From assembly GCF_019711595.1 (NCBI RefSeq), contig NZ_JAIGNR010000003.1, positions 62,001 to 126,000 on the forward strand: a stretch of 64,000 nucleotides of DNA. Reading direction: 5' to 3'. Below the pieces are notes generated by a model. The model was not told the DNA's origin. It saw nothing but the letters and a program-made list of their open reading frames with translations, and ran no database searches. The position numbers and the translations under genes are program-made. This stretch comes from Qipengyuania sphaerica. GTDB taxonomy: Bacteria; Pseudomonadota; Alphaproteobacteria; Sphingomonadales; Sphingomonadaceae. Of this stretch, positions 53,523 through 63,022 are shown piece after piece. Every line of letters starts with the position of its first letter. The stretch's first letter is position 1.

Positions 53523-54446
53523 CTAAACCCCGGTCGCATCCCCGTTCGATGCTTCGGGCCGGTAGAGTGCCTGATGCGCCACGCCGGCGTTCTGGTTGGT
53601 CACCGAAACCGCCGCCCTGACGATCGGATGGTCGAGCGCGGCATATTCGCCCGGCTTCATCCCCATGGTGGCGCGGAAATCGCGGATGAAATGCGCCTGG
53701 TCCCAGTAATGTGTGTCGAGCGCGCTGATCCAGTTCATCGAGGGATCAAGCATGTATTTACCGAGACTGCGCAGGAAACGCTGGCGCTTGAGCAGGGCGC
53801 GCGCGGGGAAGCCGAAATGGCGCTTGCAGAAGCGTTCGAAAGTGCGCGGGGTCATGCCCGCCATTGTGGCGATCGGGGCGACCGCATTCATGTCTTCGGA
53901 CAGGAGACGCAGGTGCACCGCGTGGATCGTGCTTTCCGAGGCCGGCCTGTTGCCCAGAACCGCACGAAAGCCCTCGTTGAGCATGTCGCGTGCCGCGGCC
54001 AGATCCTCGCCATCGTCGAGCAGCCGGTCGAGCATGGTCACGATCGACGGGTCGAGCGCTGTCGCATGTGTATTCACGAAGCGGTTGGCGTATTCGCTGG
54101 CGGGGAGCCGCACCAACCGCGACCATCCGGCGGGCGTCAGGCCGATGCCCCAGAAGCTACCCCCTCCGATACGCAGGCGGGTGACCCGGTCGGTCGGGCC
54201 GGAGACGATGGCAGGGGGAACTTCGGTCAGGGACTGCTCGCCAATCGCCGCTTCGTAAACATCCGCACGCCCGACACGCAGGTTCGATTCTTCAGGCGGC
54301 AGCCAGTCGTCGACAATCGCACCTTCTTCGACGTCGGTGCGGTAATAGCTGGAAATATAGGGCGCCAAATCGCCCGAGGGCACCAGCAGGCGAAGGCTCA
54401 GGGGTCCCGCTTTATATTCTGCCGTTACAGTTTGGTCGCCCGACAT
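53523..54446 (-). CDS. AraC-type regulator, tandem paralogue 1
   Basis: 307 residues. The C-terminal DNA-binding domain has two helix-turn-helices: ATMAGMTPRTFERFCKRHFG and YWDQAHFIRDFRATMGMKPGEY (the AraC QAHFIRDF motif). The N-terminal sensor part (LAPYISSYYRTDVEEGA, SNLRVGRADVYEA, FWGIGLTPAGWSRL) is shared with the two genes that follow upstream and with no common arabinose-type cupin. The ligand and targets are unknown. It follows pheS (57 bp gap) on the same strand. Confidence 0.87.
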   Translation of the reverse strand: MSGDQTVTAEYKAGPLSLRLLVPSGDLAPYISSYYRTDVEEGAIVDDWLPPEESNLRVGRADVYEAAIGEQSLTEVPPAIVSGPTDRVTRLRIGGGSFWGIGLTPAGWSRLVRLPASEYANRFVNTHATALDPSIVTMLDRLLDDGEDLAAARDMLNEGFRAVLGNRPASESTIHAVHLRLLSEDMNAVAPIATMAGMTPRTFERFCKRHFGFPARALLKRQRFLRSLGKYMLDPSMNWISALDTHYWDQAHFIRDFRATMGMKPGEYAALDHPIVRAAVSVTNQNAGVAHQALYRPEASNGDATGV

Positions 54447-54519
54447 TTGTTGCGGCTTTCGCCACTATTCGAAGCAATTTGCAAGGGGCGATGGAGGTAT
54501 CGTTACACCTTGCCCAGCA

Positions 54520-55413
54520 TCAGCTCTCCCGGGCTTTCGGGTTCTGCAATACCTGCATGGCATCGCCCGCCGCTTCGGTCCGCGCGTGCACTGCCGCTGC
54601 CAGGATCGGATGGTCGAGCGCGGCGTACTGGCTCGGCGTCATAGTCATGAAGCGGCGAAATTCACGGATGAAATGCGCCTGGTCGTAATATTGGTCGTCG
54701 AGCGACTCGTTCCACGAGGCTTCCGGATCGGTCATGAAAACCGCCAGGCTGCGAAGGAACCGCTGGCGCTGGAGGAGCAGGCTTGGCGTAAAGCCGAAGA
54801 CCTTGTCGCAAAACCGCTCGAGCGTACGAACCGACATGCCGGCCGCTTCGGCCAGCGATGCGGTCGAATGATCCTTGTGTTCGACCAGTGCCGCATGGAC
54901 ATCGGCGATGGCTTCTTCATTGCGGACGGGGCGTGAGAGAAAGGCGCGAAAGCCTTCGGTCAGGTAGGCGACGTCGCCTTCCAGATCGCCCTTTGTCTCG
55001 GCAAGCGGAGCAAGCAATTCCACCAGATGCGCGAACCCCGGCTCACCCTCGATCGTATCGAAGCGATCGGCCCAGTCCCTCGCCGACACGCCGACGAACT
55101 TGGCAAAGCCGCGCGGCAACAGGCCGACGCCCCAGAACCGCCCGCCCCCGATGCGGAACCGCATTGCCTTGCTGGTCGCACCGGACAAAATGATACGGTC
55201 GATCGGACGCGGCGTGTCATCGCCGCTACCTGCTTCGTAAACAGCCGACTTCCCGACGCGCAGGTTTGCCCATTCGGGATGCATCCAGTCTTCGACGGTT
55301 TTGCCCTCGGGCACTTCGGTAAAATAGAATGTCGAAATATAGGGGGTGAGATCAGGTGGCGGAATAAAGAATTTCAGCCGGACATTTGGCAAAGCAAAGC
55401 CGCTCGACTTCAT
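54520..55413 (-). CDS. AraC-type regulator, tandem paralogue 2
   Basis: 297 residues with the same layout: sensor LTPYISTFYFTEVPEGKTVE, ANLRVGKSAVYEAG, RIGGGRFWGVGLLPRGFAKF; DNA-binding AEAAGMSVRTLERFCDKVFG and YYDQAHFIREFRRFMTMTPSQY. Like its neighbours it has a long C-terminal extension after the second HTH (ALDHPILAAAVHARTEAAG). The roughly 100-bp gaps on either side look AT-richer and can hold a promoter for each copy. Confidence 0.87.
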   Translation of the reverse strand: MKSSGFALPNVRLKFFIPPPDLTPYISTFYFTEVPEGKTVEDWMHPEWANLRVGKSAVYEAGSGDDTPRPIDRIILSGATSKAMRFRIGGGRFWGVGLLPRGFAKFVGVSARDWADRFDTIEGEPGFAHLVELLAPLAETKGDLEGDVAYLTEGFRAFLSRPVRNEEAIADVHAALVEHKDHSTASLAEAAGMSVRTLERFCDKVFGFTPSLLLQRQRFLRSLAVFMTDPEASWNESLDDQYYDQAHFIREFRRFMTMTPSQYAALDHPILAAAVHARTEAAGDAMQVLQNPKARES

Positions 55414-55537
55414 AATTCACGCGCCCCCTCGAACCTTTTCGGTGACGGGACATGTCATAATTTTACCCCTTAAGGCAAATCCACCCTTTCGCACGAATTG
55501 GCATTCCGGATCGATGAACCCGACGACCCGACCGCGC

Positions 55538-56464
55538 TCATTCCTTGTCGTGGTCTCCATTGTCATGGCGCGGTGCATCCAGTGTCTGCACGGGCGATCC
55601 CCATATGCGTTTGCGTTCGACCATGAATGCTTCGAGGATGGGATGGTCCATCTGCGCATATTGCGTCGGGCTCATCCGCATGAAGCTCTGGAATTCGTGC
55701 ACGAAATGGGCCTGGTCGTGATAATGCCGGTCGATCGACTCGCTCCAGTTCTTGCCGCCCGAAAGCATGAAGGCCGCAAGGCTGCGCATCATCCGCTGGC
55801 GCCGCAACAGGAGGCGCGGGGGAAAGCCGAAATGGCGCGAGCATAGCCGCTCAAGCGTCCGCTTGGTGAGACCGACCCGATCGGCCAGTTGCCCGACCTC
55901 GATCAGGTATGGATCGATCATGGCCTCGTGCACTTCGAGGATGCGCGCAGCATCCCGGGGTGGTGGTGCGGCATCGCGAAAAAAATCGGTGATCAGCGCG
56001 AACTGCTCTTCTTCATCGGCTCTCGATGAACACAGGCGTTCGCACAGGGGCGTGAAGCGCGAGAAGGGCTCCGTTTTCTCGCCATCGCAGATCGTGTCGG
56101 CGAAATCGGAAGCAGGTGCTCGGATATAACGCGCCCACCCCAGCGGCATGAGGCCGATGCCCCACATGGAGCAGGTGCCGATTTCGAAGCGCGTCGGGTG
56201 CGAACTGGGACCGGTCGCGGTGAAGCGCGAGTCCACCACAGAGCCATTCGCAGCGGTTGCCTTCGGGGGACCGCGCATGAAGAACCGCAGGTTCGACCAT
56301 TCCGGCTGGAGGTAATCGACAAAGGTCTTCCCCTGGGGAAGTTTCACGTCGAGCTTGTAGAAGGTGGTAAAGCAGGCGGCCAGATCGTCGGGCGGCGCAA
56401 AGAAGCGCACGTTTACCTCGCCGTGCACCTCGCGGCCACCGCTATGGCTTTTGGCCCCTGTCAT
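55538..56464 (-). CDS. AraC-type regulator, tandem paralogue 3
   Basis: 308 residues. The sensor part is more divergent (CFTTFYKLDVKLPQGKTFVD, SNLRFFMRG, CSMWGIGLMPLGWARYI) but keeps the WGIGLxPxGW motif. DNA-binding: ADRVGLTKRTLERLCSRHFG and YHDQAHFVHEFQSFMRMSPTQY. The ATG at 56464 is chosen because conserved sequence starts soon after; the open frame upstream overlaps the rplT terminator. Closest to rplT among the three. Confidence 0.85.
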   Translation of the reverse strand: MTGAKSHSGGREVHGEVNVRFFAPPDDLAACFTTFYKLDVKLPQGKTFVDYLQPEWSNLRFFMRGPPKATAANGSVVDSRFTATGPSSHPTRFEIGTCSMWGIGLMPLGWARYIRAPASDFADTICDGEKTEPFSRFTPLCERLCSSRADEEEQFALITDFFRDAAPPPRDAARILEVHEAMIDPYLIEVGQLADRVGLTKRTLERLCSRHFGFPPRLLLRRQRMMRSLAAFMLSGGKNWSESIDRHYHDQAHFVHEFQSFMRMSPTQYAQMDHPILEAFMVERKRIWGSPVQTLDAPRHDNGDHDKE

Positions 56465-56511
56465 TTTGCCTGCATAGCGCAGATTGGAAGCGCGCTCTAG
56501 CCGCGCGCAAA

Positions 56512-56550
56512 GAAAAACGGGCGCTTCCCGGTAGGGGAAACGCCCGTAAA
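56512..56550 (-). terminator. Rho-independent terminator of rpmI-rplT
   Basis: Arms ACGGGCGCTTCCC (56517 on) and GGGGAAACGCCCGT (to 56547) form a long GC stem; on the minus strand it is followed by TTTTTCTTT. It lies just after the rplT stop and isolates ribosomal genes from the AraC genes. Confidence 0.8.
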
Positions 56551-56571
56551 TCTTCGATCGGTCAAGAGCGA

Positions 56572-56931
56572 TTAGGCGGGAAGCGCCTTTTTCGCCTGGT
56601 CGATGATCGCCTTGAAGGCAGCGCCTTCGTTCATGGCGAGATCGGCCATTACCTTGCGGTCCAGTTCGATGCCGGCAAGCTTGGTGCCGTGCATGAACTG
56701 CGAATAGGTCAGGCCTTCCGCGCGAACCGCAGCGTTGATGCGCTGAATCCACAGGGCGCGGAAGTTGCGCTTCTTAACCTTGCGATCGCGGTATGCGTAC
56801 TGGCCGGCCTTTTCGACGGCCTGGCGCGCGACGCGGATGGTGTTCTTGCGGCGACCGCGATAGCCCTTGGCCTGGTCTAGGAGCCGCTTGTGCTTCTGGC
56901 GCGTGGTGACGCCGCGTTTAATGCGAGGCAT
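56572..56931 (-). CDS. rplT: 50S ribosomal protein L20
   Basis: 119 residues, normal length. [20 protein letters not shown] start, [40 protein letters not shown] and the C-terminal [19 protein letters not shown]. Binds 23S rRNA early in 50S assembly and in many bacteria represses its own operon through the rpmI leader. Follows rpmI by 23 bp. Confidence 0.98.
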   Translation of the reverse strand: MPRIKRGVTTRQKHKRLLDQAKGYRGRRKNTIRVARQAVEKAGQYAYRDRKVKKRNFRALWIQRINAAVRAEGLTYSQFMHGTKLAGIELDRKVMADLAMNEGAAFKAIIDQAKKALPA

Positions 56932-56954
56932 ATCAGTTTCTCCTTAGTTCGCGA

Positions 56955-57158
56955 TCAGTCGAGGCCGTAAGGCGCCCACTTCTTCACCGTCTTGGTGTCG
57001 GCTTCCGACAGGACGGTGGTGCCGCGGTTCTGGCGAATATACTTCGCATTGTGGCTGATCAGGCGGTGGCGCTTGCCGGCGACACCATGTTTGACCTTGC
57101 CGGTGGCGGTGATCTTGAAGCGTTTCTTCACACCGCTCTTGGTCTTCAGCTTGGGCAT
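56955..57158 (-). CDS. rpmI: 50S ribosomal protein L35
   Basis: 67 residues: [40 protein letters not shown] and a C-terminal WAPYGL, all typical. AAGGAGATGAAA precedes the ATG at 57158. infC, often upstream, is absent; the 118 bp upstream of rpmI is where an L20 autoregulatory leader could sit but I cannot trace one. Confidence 0.97.
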   Translation of the reverse strand: MPKLKTKSGVKKRFKITATGKVKHGVAGKRHRLISHNAKYIRQNRGTTVLSEADTKTVKKWAPYGLD

Positions 57159-57276
57159 TTTCATCTCCTTTGCAGAGACACGTCGCGCCAGCCCTGGCAG
57201 CCCTATTGGCCAGACCGGCGGGGAATCACGTGTCGGTGAAGGCCGCGCAGATAGCGATTCTGCCTGCGAATGCAAG

Positions 57277-58023
57277 TCAGAAGTGGGTGAGATAGCCGCC
57301 GTCGACTGCCAGCGTCTGCCCGGTGATGTAGCTTGCATCGAGCGATGACAGGAAAGCGACCGCGCCTGCGATCTCGCCCGGTTCGCCCCAGCGGCCCAGC
57401 GAGGTGCGCCGCGCGAGGTGGCGGGCGATTTCGGGATCGGAGGTCATTTCCCCGTTCGCCTCGGTCGCGAAATAGCCGGGCGCGACGGCGTTGACCGTTA
57501 TGCCCTGGCCCCCCAGTTCCGCCGCCAGTGCGCGGGTCAGCGCGGCAAGCCCGCCCTTGCTGGCGGTATAGAGCACGTCGCCGCGCGCGATGTCGGCGGC
57601 GATCGAGGTGATGTTGACGATCCGCCCGTATTGGCGCGCCTGCATCAGCTTGGCCGCCCGGCGGGCCAGGTCGAACGGCGCGACGAGGTTGGTGGCGAGC
57701 ATGACGGTCATGTCTTCGCGCTGCAATAGGTCCAGCGGCCGCCGGTCGCGCTGGCCGACATTATTGACGAGGATGTCTAGGCCTTCCTGGCCGAGCATCT
57801 CGAAAGCAGTCTCGCTCGCCGCATCGTCTGCAATATCGAAGGCCATCGCCCGCGCACCGCTGCCGATCCGCCCGGCCGCTGCATCGAGCGCTTCGCGGTT
57901 GCGGCCATTGAGCCAGACCTGCGCCCCGTCCGCGGCCAGCCTTTGCGCGATCTCGAGGCCGAGCCCGCGCGCCGCGCCCGTCACCAGCGCAATCTTTCCC
58001 TCGAGCGGTTTTTCCGATGCCAT
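57277..58023 (-). CDS. SDR-family oxidoreductase (gluconate 5-dehydrogenase-like)
   Basis: 248 residues. [22 protein letters not shown] (cofactor motif), [14 protein letters not shown] (NNxG with Val instead of Ala), [21 protein letters not shown] (Ser and YxxxK), and the C-terminal [14 protein letters not shown]. This is the FabG/gluconate-5-dehydrogenase type; the exact substrate is unknown. The ATG at 58023 ([14 protein letters not shown]) is chosen; longer frames lie in the neighbouring barrel gene's region. Confidence 0.9.
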   Translation of the reverse strand: MASEKPLEGKIALVTGAARGLGLEIAQRLAADGAQVWLNGRNREALDAAAGRIGSGARAMAFDIADDAASETAFEMLGQEGLDILVNNVGQRDRRPLDLLQREDMTVMLATNLVAPFDLARRAAKLMQARQYGRIVNITSIAADIARGDVLYTASKGGLAALTRALAAELGGQGITVNAVAPGYFATEANGEMTSDPEIARHLARRTSLGRWGEPGEIAGAVAFLSSLDASYITGQTLAVDGGYLTHF

Positions 58024-58118
58024 GGAGAGGCCTGTTAGATGATCGGGCCCGCAATGCCATGAAAAAGGGGCGGGAAGCCTCTGCCGCCCACCCCCGAATT
58101 CTTGCGTATGGCTATCGC

Positions 58119-58757
58119 TTAGAAGCGAGCGCCCAGCGCAATCGCGAACAGGCCGCGCTGAAGGTCGAAGCCATAGATGTCGTAGCTCTCGCTCACGCCA
58201 AGTTCGCCGCGCGCGTAGATCGTATCGCCGAAGCCGTGTTCGTAACCGAAGGCGAAGTTGTAGCCACCCTTGGTTTCGGTTTCGTCGAGCGTGACCGGGC
58301 CGTCGAACGGATCGACGAAGCTGCCCTCGACGGTCACGGTTTGCTGCCCGTATCCAAGCTTGCCGTAGATCTGGCCAGCATCGCCGGTGGCGATCCCGAT
58401 ATGCGCACCGACAGCCCAGTATTCGGGCGCCGCAAAGCACAGGCCGCCCTCGCAGGTCTCGAGACCCGAGAAATCGTAGGTGGCGTAGGGACCGACCACG
58501 ACCGTTTCGCCCACGGCAATATCGAAGCCGGCCTCTACGCCAGCGCCGAAGCCGTTGCCGAATTCATAACGGATACCGGCATCTTCGTCCGGATCATCGA
58601 TGCGCTCGTAAAACCCGCGCGCTTCGATGCGGAACCCGGCCTTGTTTTCGGCCGGTGCAGCCCATTCCTCGCCTTCATCGGCATAGGCGTCCTGGGCGAA
58701 AGCCGCACCGGGCATGGCGACACCCGCCATGGCGAGCGCGTAAACAATCTTCTTCAT
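58119..58757 (-). CDS. Outer-membrane beta-barrel protein (opacity/porin family)
   Basis: 212 residues. The signal peptide MKKIVYALAMAGVAMPGAAFAQ/D is cleaved after residue 22. The mature part alternates aromatic/glycine strands (FRIEARGFYERID, YEFGNGFGAGVEAGFDI, VVVGPYATYDFSG) and ends in Phe (FAIALGARF), the C-terminal outer-membrane assembly signal. A Cys pair (ETCEGGLCF) lies in a surface loop. Acidic loop (DEGEEW, DDPDEDAG) content is high. A structural or adhesive role is inferred. Related in type to the partial gene at 1-180. Confidence 0.85.
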   Translation of the reverse strand: MKKIVYALAMAGVAMPGAAFAQDAYADEGEEWAAPAENKAGFRIEARGFYERIDDPDEDAGIRYEFGNGFGAGVEAGFDIAVGETVVVGPYATYDFSGLETCEGGLCFAAPEYWAVGAHIGIATGDAGQIYGKLGYGQQTVTVEGSFVDPFDGPVTLDETETKGGYNFAFGYEHGFGDTIYARGELGVSESYDIYGFDLQRGLFAIALGARF

Positions 58758-58861
58758 TATCGAGACCCTCAATTCTTTCTGATGCCGTCCAATCGGCATG
58801 GCGGCGTTTAGCCGCGCAAAAGTGAGCAATCGGTGAACTAACCCGGACCTTTGCTTAACGG

Positions 58862-59641
58862 TCAGGCAAGGTCCATGGCCTCGAGCACGTCCTCAAGGCG
58901 CGCGGGGTCGCCGATCGCCAGCGCATTGCCGTCGCTCCCCGCATGCAGGGGTTCGCCGCGCCAGTCGCACATCAGCCCGCCCGCACCTTCGACCACCGGT
59001 GCCAGCGCGGCGAAATCGTGCAGCTTGAGCCCCGCCTCGCACACGACATCGACATGCCCGCTCGCGACAAGGCCGTAATTGTAGCAATCGCCGCCGTAGA
59101 TGATCTTGCGTTCGGCCACCGCCTTGGCGAGGCCCATGAAGTGGTCGGCCTCGTGGTCGGAGAACTGGTGCGGGGTGGTGGTGGCGAGGACCGCGCCCGA
59201 CAATTCGCGGCAGGCGGCGGTGCGAACAGGCTTGCCGTTGAAGGTCGTCCCCTCTCCCGTGCGCCCCGCCCAGCGCTCGCGCCCGATCGGCTGGTCGATG
59301 ATGCCCAGCACGGGGAAGCCGTCCTGCAGCAGCGCGATCAGCGTGCCGAAGATCGGGCGGCCCGCGATAAAGCTGGTCGTCCCGTCGATCGGGTCGAGCA
59401 CCCACTGGCGGCCCGCGCCTTCATTGCGCGTGCCGTATTCCTCGCCGATGATACCATCCTCGGCGCGCTCGGCTTCGATAATGGCGCGCATGGCCGCTTC
59501 GGCTGCGCGGTCCGCCTCGGTCACGAAGCTGCGGTCGGCTTTCTGCTCCTCGCCCCATTCGCCGCGGAAAAGCGGACGGATCGCCTCTCCGGCAGCATCG
59601 GCGAGGCGGTGGGCGAGTTCGAGATCGGAACGAGTGGCCAT
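58862..59641 (-). CDS. hisN: Inositol-monophosphatase family phosphatase, histidinol-phosphatase type
   Basis: 259 residues; Mg-dependent phosphatase. GEEYGTRNEGAG gives the Glu-Glu motif, WVLDPIDGTTSFIAGRP the DPIDGT motif, and EAGLKLHDFAALAPVVEGAGG the C-terminal WD-like Asp-helix motif. The short N terminus and FITEADRAAE-like FVTEADRAAEAAMR match the HisN subclass used for histidinol phosphate in actinobacteria and alphaproteobacteria; inositol-monophosphatase activity cannot be excluded. Starts at ATG 59641. Confidence 0.88.
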   Translation of the reverse strand: MATRSDLELAHRLADAAGEAIRPLFRGEWGEEQKADRSFVTEADRAAEAAMRAIIEAERAEDGIIGEEYGTRNEGAGRQWVLDPIDGTTSFIAGRPIFGTLIALLQDGFPVLGIIDQPIGRERWAGRTGEGTTFNGKPVRTAACRELSGAVLATTTPHQFSDHEADHFMGLAKAVAERKIIYGGDCYNYGLVASGHVDVVCEAGLKLHDFAALAPVVEGAGGLMCDWRGEPLHAGSDGNALAIGDPARLEDVLEAMDLA

Positions 59642-59792
59642 TCCTGCGCATTTGACACCCGGAGCGCTTTGGTCAAGACGCGGCGAACGACTGACCTCGC
59701 CCTTCGGGTCGCACTGAAGGGGAAAAACGATAAGCAAGACCGGGTCACCCGATTCTCCGAACGGGAGCGCAAACGGCGCGGCACCTGCCCTG

Positions 59793-60746
59793 GTGTCGGC
59801 GACCGGTACAACACGCGAAGGTCTGCCCCTGGCTCTTAATCGCGCCCCCTGCGAACAGCTGCAGCCCTGGGTAGCGCGTATCGGGGTTACATCGGTCGAA
59901 CTGCCGGAAGGAGGCGCGATCGAATGCGGCACCTTCAGCGAACATCCCGCCATGCGAATCATCTATGGTGCGAAGTGGACCGCCCGGACAGCCGAGGGTA
60001 CGCGTGAATTCGATCCGGGCGAGGACGGGCTTGCGCTCTATTTCGGCCCCTGCACAAAGCTGATGCGGCTCATCGTGCACGGATCGTTTCGCGTGGTCTC
60101 CATCTACTTCACTCCCGGGGCGACGCTAGATTTGGACCTTCCGCCGGTAGAGGCAATTATTGACCGCATCCTGCCTTTCGATTGCTTCACCAAGGATTCC
60201 ACCCCGCACGAGGCCTACGCGCCGCAGGACGATGTGAGGGCCTGGCTGTCCTCTTGCGAAGAACGGTTGCTGGCCGAAATCGAAGGCGCAGGGCTTTCGA
60301 AGCCGCACGACCTGCTCGGTTCCTTCGAAACGCTTTGCCTGGCCGATCCCGGCGCTTCGCTGGACGAGTTTGCCGAAAGACACGGCCTGACCCGCCGCAC
60401 ACTGGAGCGGACCATCAAGCGCGATTTCGGCGTGACTCCCCGCTTCGCCATGCGCCGCGCCCGCGCGCTCGACATGGCAGCCGCCCTGCTGAATGTCGCG
60501 AGCAAGGACGAGGAAGCGGCGATTACCCTGCGCTATTTCGACCAGTCGCACGTCACGCGCGAGATGCACCAATTGCTCGATACGACGCCGGGCCGCCTTA
60601 AAAAGGGCGATCATCCCTTGCTGAGCATCACCATGGAAATCCGCCAGTCGCGCCGGCTCGAAATGCTCGAGCGGCTCGAGAGCGGAGGCCCCCGCCCCTG
60701 GCGCGATCCCGAAGCCGAGCCGCAAAGGTCGGGAGATCCGGCCTAG
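59793..60746 (+). CDS. AraC-type regulator with distinct sensor domain
   Basis: About 317 residues from a GTG at 59793. A cupin-like N-terminal part (WVARIGVTSVELPEGGAIE, MRIIYGAKWTARTAEG, LALYFGPCTKLMRLIVHGSFR) is followed by the AraC pair FAERHGLTRRTLERTIKRDFG and YFDQSHVTREMHQLLDTTPGRL. The DQSH motif parallels the QAHF of the genes at 53523-56464, but the sensor is different, so it is not a fourth tandem copy. Its stop codon overlaps that of the convergent cupin gene through the palindrome CTAG. The start is uncertain. Confidence 0.8.
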   Translation: MSATGTTREGLPLALNRAPCEQLQPWVARIGVTSVELPEGGAIECGTFSEHPAMRIIYGAKWTARTAEGTREFDPGEDGLALYFGPCTKLMRLIVHGSFRVVSIYFTPGATLDLDLPPVEAIIDRILPFDCFTKDSTPHEAYAPQDDVRAWLSSCEERLLAEIEGAGLSKPHDLLGSFETLCLADPGASLDEFAERHGLTRRTLERTIKRDFGVTPRFAMRRARALDMAAALLNVASKDEEAAITLRYFDQSHVTREMHQLLDTTPGRLKKGDHPLLSITMEIRQSRRLEMLERLESGGPRPWRDPEAEPQRSGDPA

Positions 60747-61204
60747 TTCCCGGCAGCCGTTTCAGCCGGAACGGCAATCCGCTCGGGTTGATCTTTTAAA
60801 TGAACCCTGAACACGATAGCCCGCGTGCCATTGGCTCCGCCGCGCGGCGAATGGACCGCCTCCGGCTCGATCACCATGGCATCGCCCGCGCCTAGCTCAC
60901 GGTCGGGTTGGCCTTCCTGCACATGGATGGCGGATCCCTCGATCACGTAGACGAATTCCTCGCCCGGATGATAATGGCGCGGGACCTCGGCGCCCGGCGG
61001 GATGATCACGTCGGATACAAGCACTTCGAGATCTGGCGCGGCGGACAGCTTTGCGCGCAGCATCTCGTTCGAGCCGGGCGCAAGGCCTTCGGGAGCCTCC
61101 ACGACTCCCGTGCCAGCCGCATCGGTATCGGCCTCGTTCTCGACCTTCACGCAGCCCGAGAGCGCCAGCGCGCCCGCCATGCCCAGAATTGCAGCAAATC
61201 TCAT
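60743..61204 (-). CDS. Cupin-domain lipoprotein
   Basis: 153 residues. The lipobox LSGC (Cys18) ends the signal, so the cupin is anchored facing the periplasm. Cupin motif 1 is PPGAEVPRHYHPGEEFVYVIEG (two His, Glu), motif 2 is GDAMVIEPEAVHSPRGG (third His). A single-domain cupin like this could be a small isomerase or dioxygenase, or a binding protein; nothing more can be said. Overlaps the AraC-type gene end to end at CTAG. Confidence 0.85.
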   Translation of the reverse strand: MRFAAILGMAGALALSGCVKVENEADTDAAGTGVVEAPEGLAPGSNEMLRAKLSAAPDLEVLVSDVIIPPGAEVPRHYHPGEEFVYVIEGSAIHVQEGQPDRELGAGDAMVIEPEAVHSPRGGANGTRAIVFRVHLKDQPERIAVPAETAAGN

Positions 61205-61254
61205 GAACCATCTCCCCCGTCGACCCGGCGCGGGAGACTAGCACGAAGCGCGCC

Positions 61255-62190
61255 CTAGTCGAACAGCGAGCTGACCGAGCTTTCGTCGGCAATGCGGCGC
61301 ACCGCCTCGCCGATCAGCGGAGCGATGGTGAGGATGCGGACCTTTCCCGAATCCTTGGCCGCATCGGTCGGACGGATCGAATCGGTGATGACCAGCTCGT
61401 TCAGGGCCGACCCGTCGACCCGCGCCACCGCACCGCCCGAAAGCACGCCGTGGGTGATATAGGCGGTGACCGAAGCCGCGCCCTGGTCGAGCAGCGCCTG
61501 CGCCGCGTTGCACAGCGTGCCGCCCGAATCGATGATGTCGTCGATCATGATGCAGTGGCGGCCCTGCACGTCGCCGATGATGTTCATGACCTCGCTCTCG
61601 CCGGGGCGGTCGCGGCGCTTGTCGACGATGGCCAGCGGCGCATTGTCGAGCCGCTTGGCGAGCGCGCGGGCACGGACCACGCCGCCGACGTCGGGCGAGA
61701 CCACCATGAGATCCTTGTCGCCATAGCGGGCCTGGATATCGGCCGCCATGACCGGCGCGCCGAAGAGGTTGTCGGTCGGGATGTCGAAGAAGCCCTGGAT
61801 CTGCCCGGCGTGGAGATCGACTGCCAGCACGCGGTCGGCGCCCGCTTCGGTGATGAGGTTTGCCACGAGCTTGGCCGAAATCGGCGTGCGCGGTCCGGGT
61901 TTCCGGTCCTGGCGGGCATAGCCGAAATAGGGAACGACCGCCGTGATCCGCTTGGCCGACGCACGCTTGAGCGCATCGATGCAGATCAGCAGTTCCATGA
62001 GGTTGTCGTTGGCGGGATAGCTGGTCGACTGGACCACGAAGACATCCTCGCCGCGCACGTTCTCGTGGATCTCGACGAAGATTTCCTCGTCCGCGAAACG
62101 CCGCACCTGCGCATCCACCAGCGGCATTTCGAGATATCCTGCGATAGCCCGGGCGAGCGGCAGGTTCGAGTTGGCGGCCATGATCTTCAT
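61255..62190 (-). CDS. prs: Ribose-phosphate pyrophosphokinase
   Basis: 311 residues; makes PRPP from ribose-5-phosphate and ATP for purines, pyrimidines, His, Trp and NAD. Blocks: [40 protein letters not shown] (signature His), [19 protein letters not shown] and the PRPP loop [14 protein letters not shown]. Full length. It stands alone, with about 100 bp upstream to the divergent or preceding gene. Confidence 0.97.
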   Translation of the reverse strand: MKIMAANSNLPLARAIAGYLEMPLVDAQVRRFADEEIFVEIHENVRGEDVFVVQSTSYPANDNLMELLICIDALKRASAKRITAVVPYFGYARQDRKPGPRTPISAKLVANLITEAGADRVLAVDLHAGQIQGFFDIPTDNLFGAPVMAADIQARYGDKDLMVVSPDVGGVVRARALAKRLDNAPLAIVDKRRDRPGESEVMNIIGDVQGRHCIMIDDIIDSGGTLCNAAQALLDQGAASVTAYITHGVLSGGAVARVDGSALNELVITDSIRPTDAAKDSGKVRILTIAPLIGEAVRRIADESSVSSLFD

Positions 62191-62291
62191 GCGGTGCGAA
62201 TCCTCGTCGGCTGGCAGTGCGTCCCGCCTAGCGACACGTCACAAGATTGCAACAGAGAGGCGGGGGCGTTTTCCCCGTATCGTCGCCTGCA

Positions 62292-62975
62292 TCAGGTCAT
62301 GCGCCAGTCGGAAAGCTTACCGCGCCACACTTCGAAGGCTGAACCCTCCAGCACCCACGAAACTGCGGCTTCATGAGGAACGGTGTATCCGTCACATTGG
62401 CGGAACTCGGAAAATTCCCCGATCCAGAGGCGCTCGACATATCCGTCTTGTTCCATTGCGGGTCGCAACCCCTCGACTCTGACCGGAAGGCCCGCGTCGT
62501 TCAGCTTGAACGTCACCTCGCCGCAAACGCCGCGTGACTGCGTGCTCACGCGAAGCTCGTCCTTATCGGTAACCGACCATCGCAGGTCCCGATTGGCGAG
62601 GATGGCGGTTGGGCACCAGGGAAGTTCGGCAAGATACCGCATGAGCTGCCCCTTGAGCAGGTCCGGCGACGCTGCCGCGCGGTCCAAGGTGACAAGACCG
62701 GCAATACTGACGCGTCCTGACGGCGTGTCGCCGTGGAGCGAATCCTCGACATGGATTGCCCCCAGCGGTCCCACCCTTGCCCGCCAATCGAACGCGCAGC
62801 TGGCGCACTCGATCATTTGCCGGGCAGAAAAGGCCATCCATTTCTCTCGCCCGATATTTCTCAGCCGGCCGCTCTGACGAAATCTTGCCACGCCTTTGCC
62901 GGGATCGAGAACGCCCAGCCGTGCCGCGAGCGCCCTCGCCTCCTCGGGCGGGTCGATGGGGTGGGGCAGGGCCAT
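62292..62975 (-). CDS. DUF6544/DUF6920-like protein of unknown function
   Basis: 227 residues, no signal peptide or membrane helix seen. RFRQSGRLRNIGREKWMAFSA, FDWRARVGPLGAIHVEDSLH, LLKGQLMRYLAELPWCPTAI and the C-terminal VPHEAAVSWVLEGSAFEVWRG match the pattern (QxGxxR, FxWxAR, LxRYLAExxWxPxA, GEAxW) of a family of uncharacterised proteins. The beta-rich fold resembles lipid-binding or DUF3108-like barrels, but this is speculative. Independent transcription unit between glpX and prs. Confidence 0.72.
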   Translation of the reverse strand: MALPHPIDPPEEARALAARLGVLDPGKGVARFRQSGRLRNIGREKWMAFSARQMIECASCAFDWRARVGPLGAIHVEDSLHGDTPSGRVSIAGLVTLDRAAASPDLLKGQLMRYLAELPWCPTAILANRDLRWSVTDKDELRVSTQSRGVCGEVTFKLNDAGLPVRVEGLRPAMEQDGYVERLWIGEFSEFRQCDGYTVPHEAAVSWVLEGSAFEVWRGKLSDWRMT

Positions 62976-63022
62976 GCGGCAGCCTTATACCCCGGATTGA
63001 GCCAAGCTCTGAATCCCGCCCG

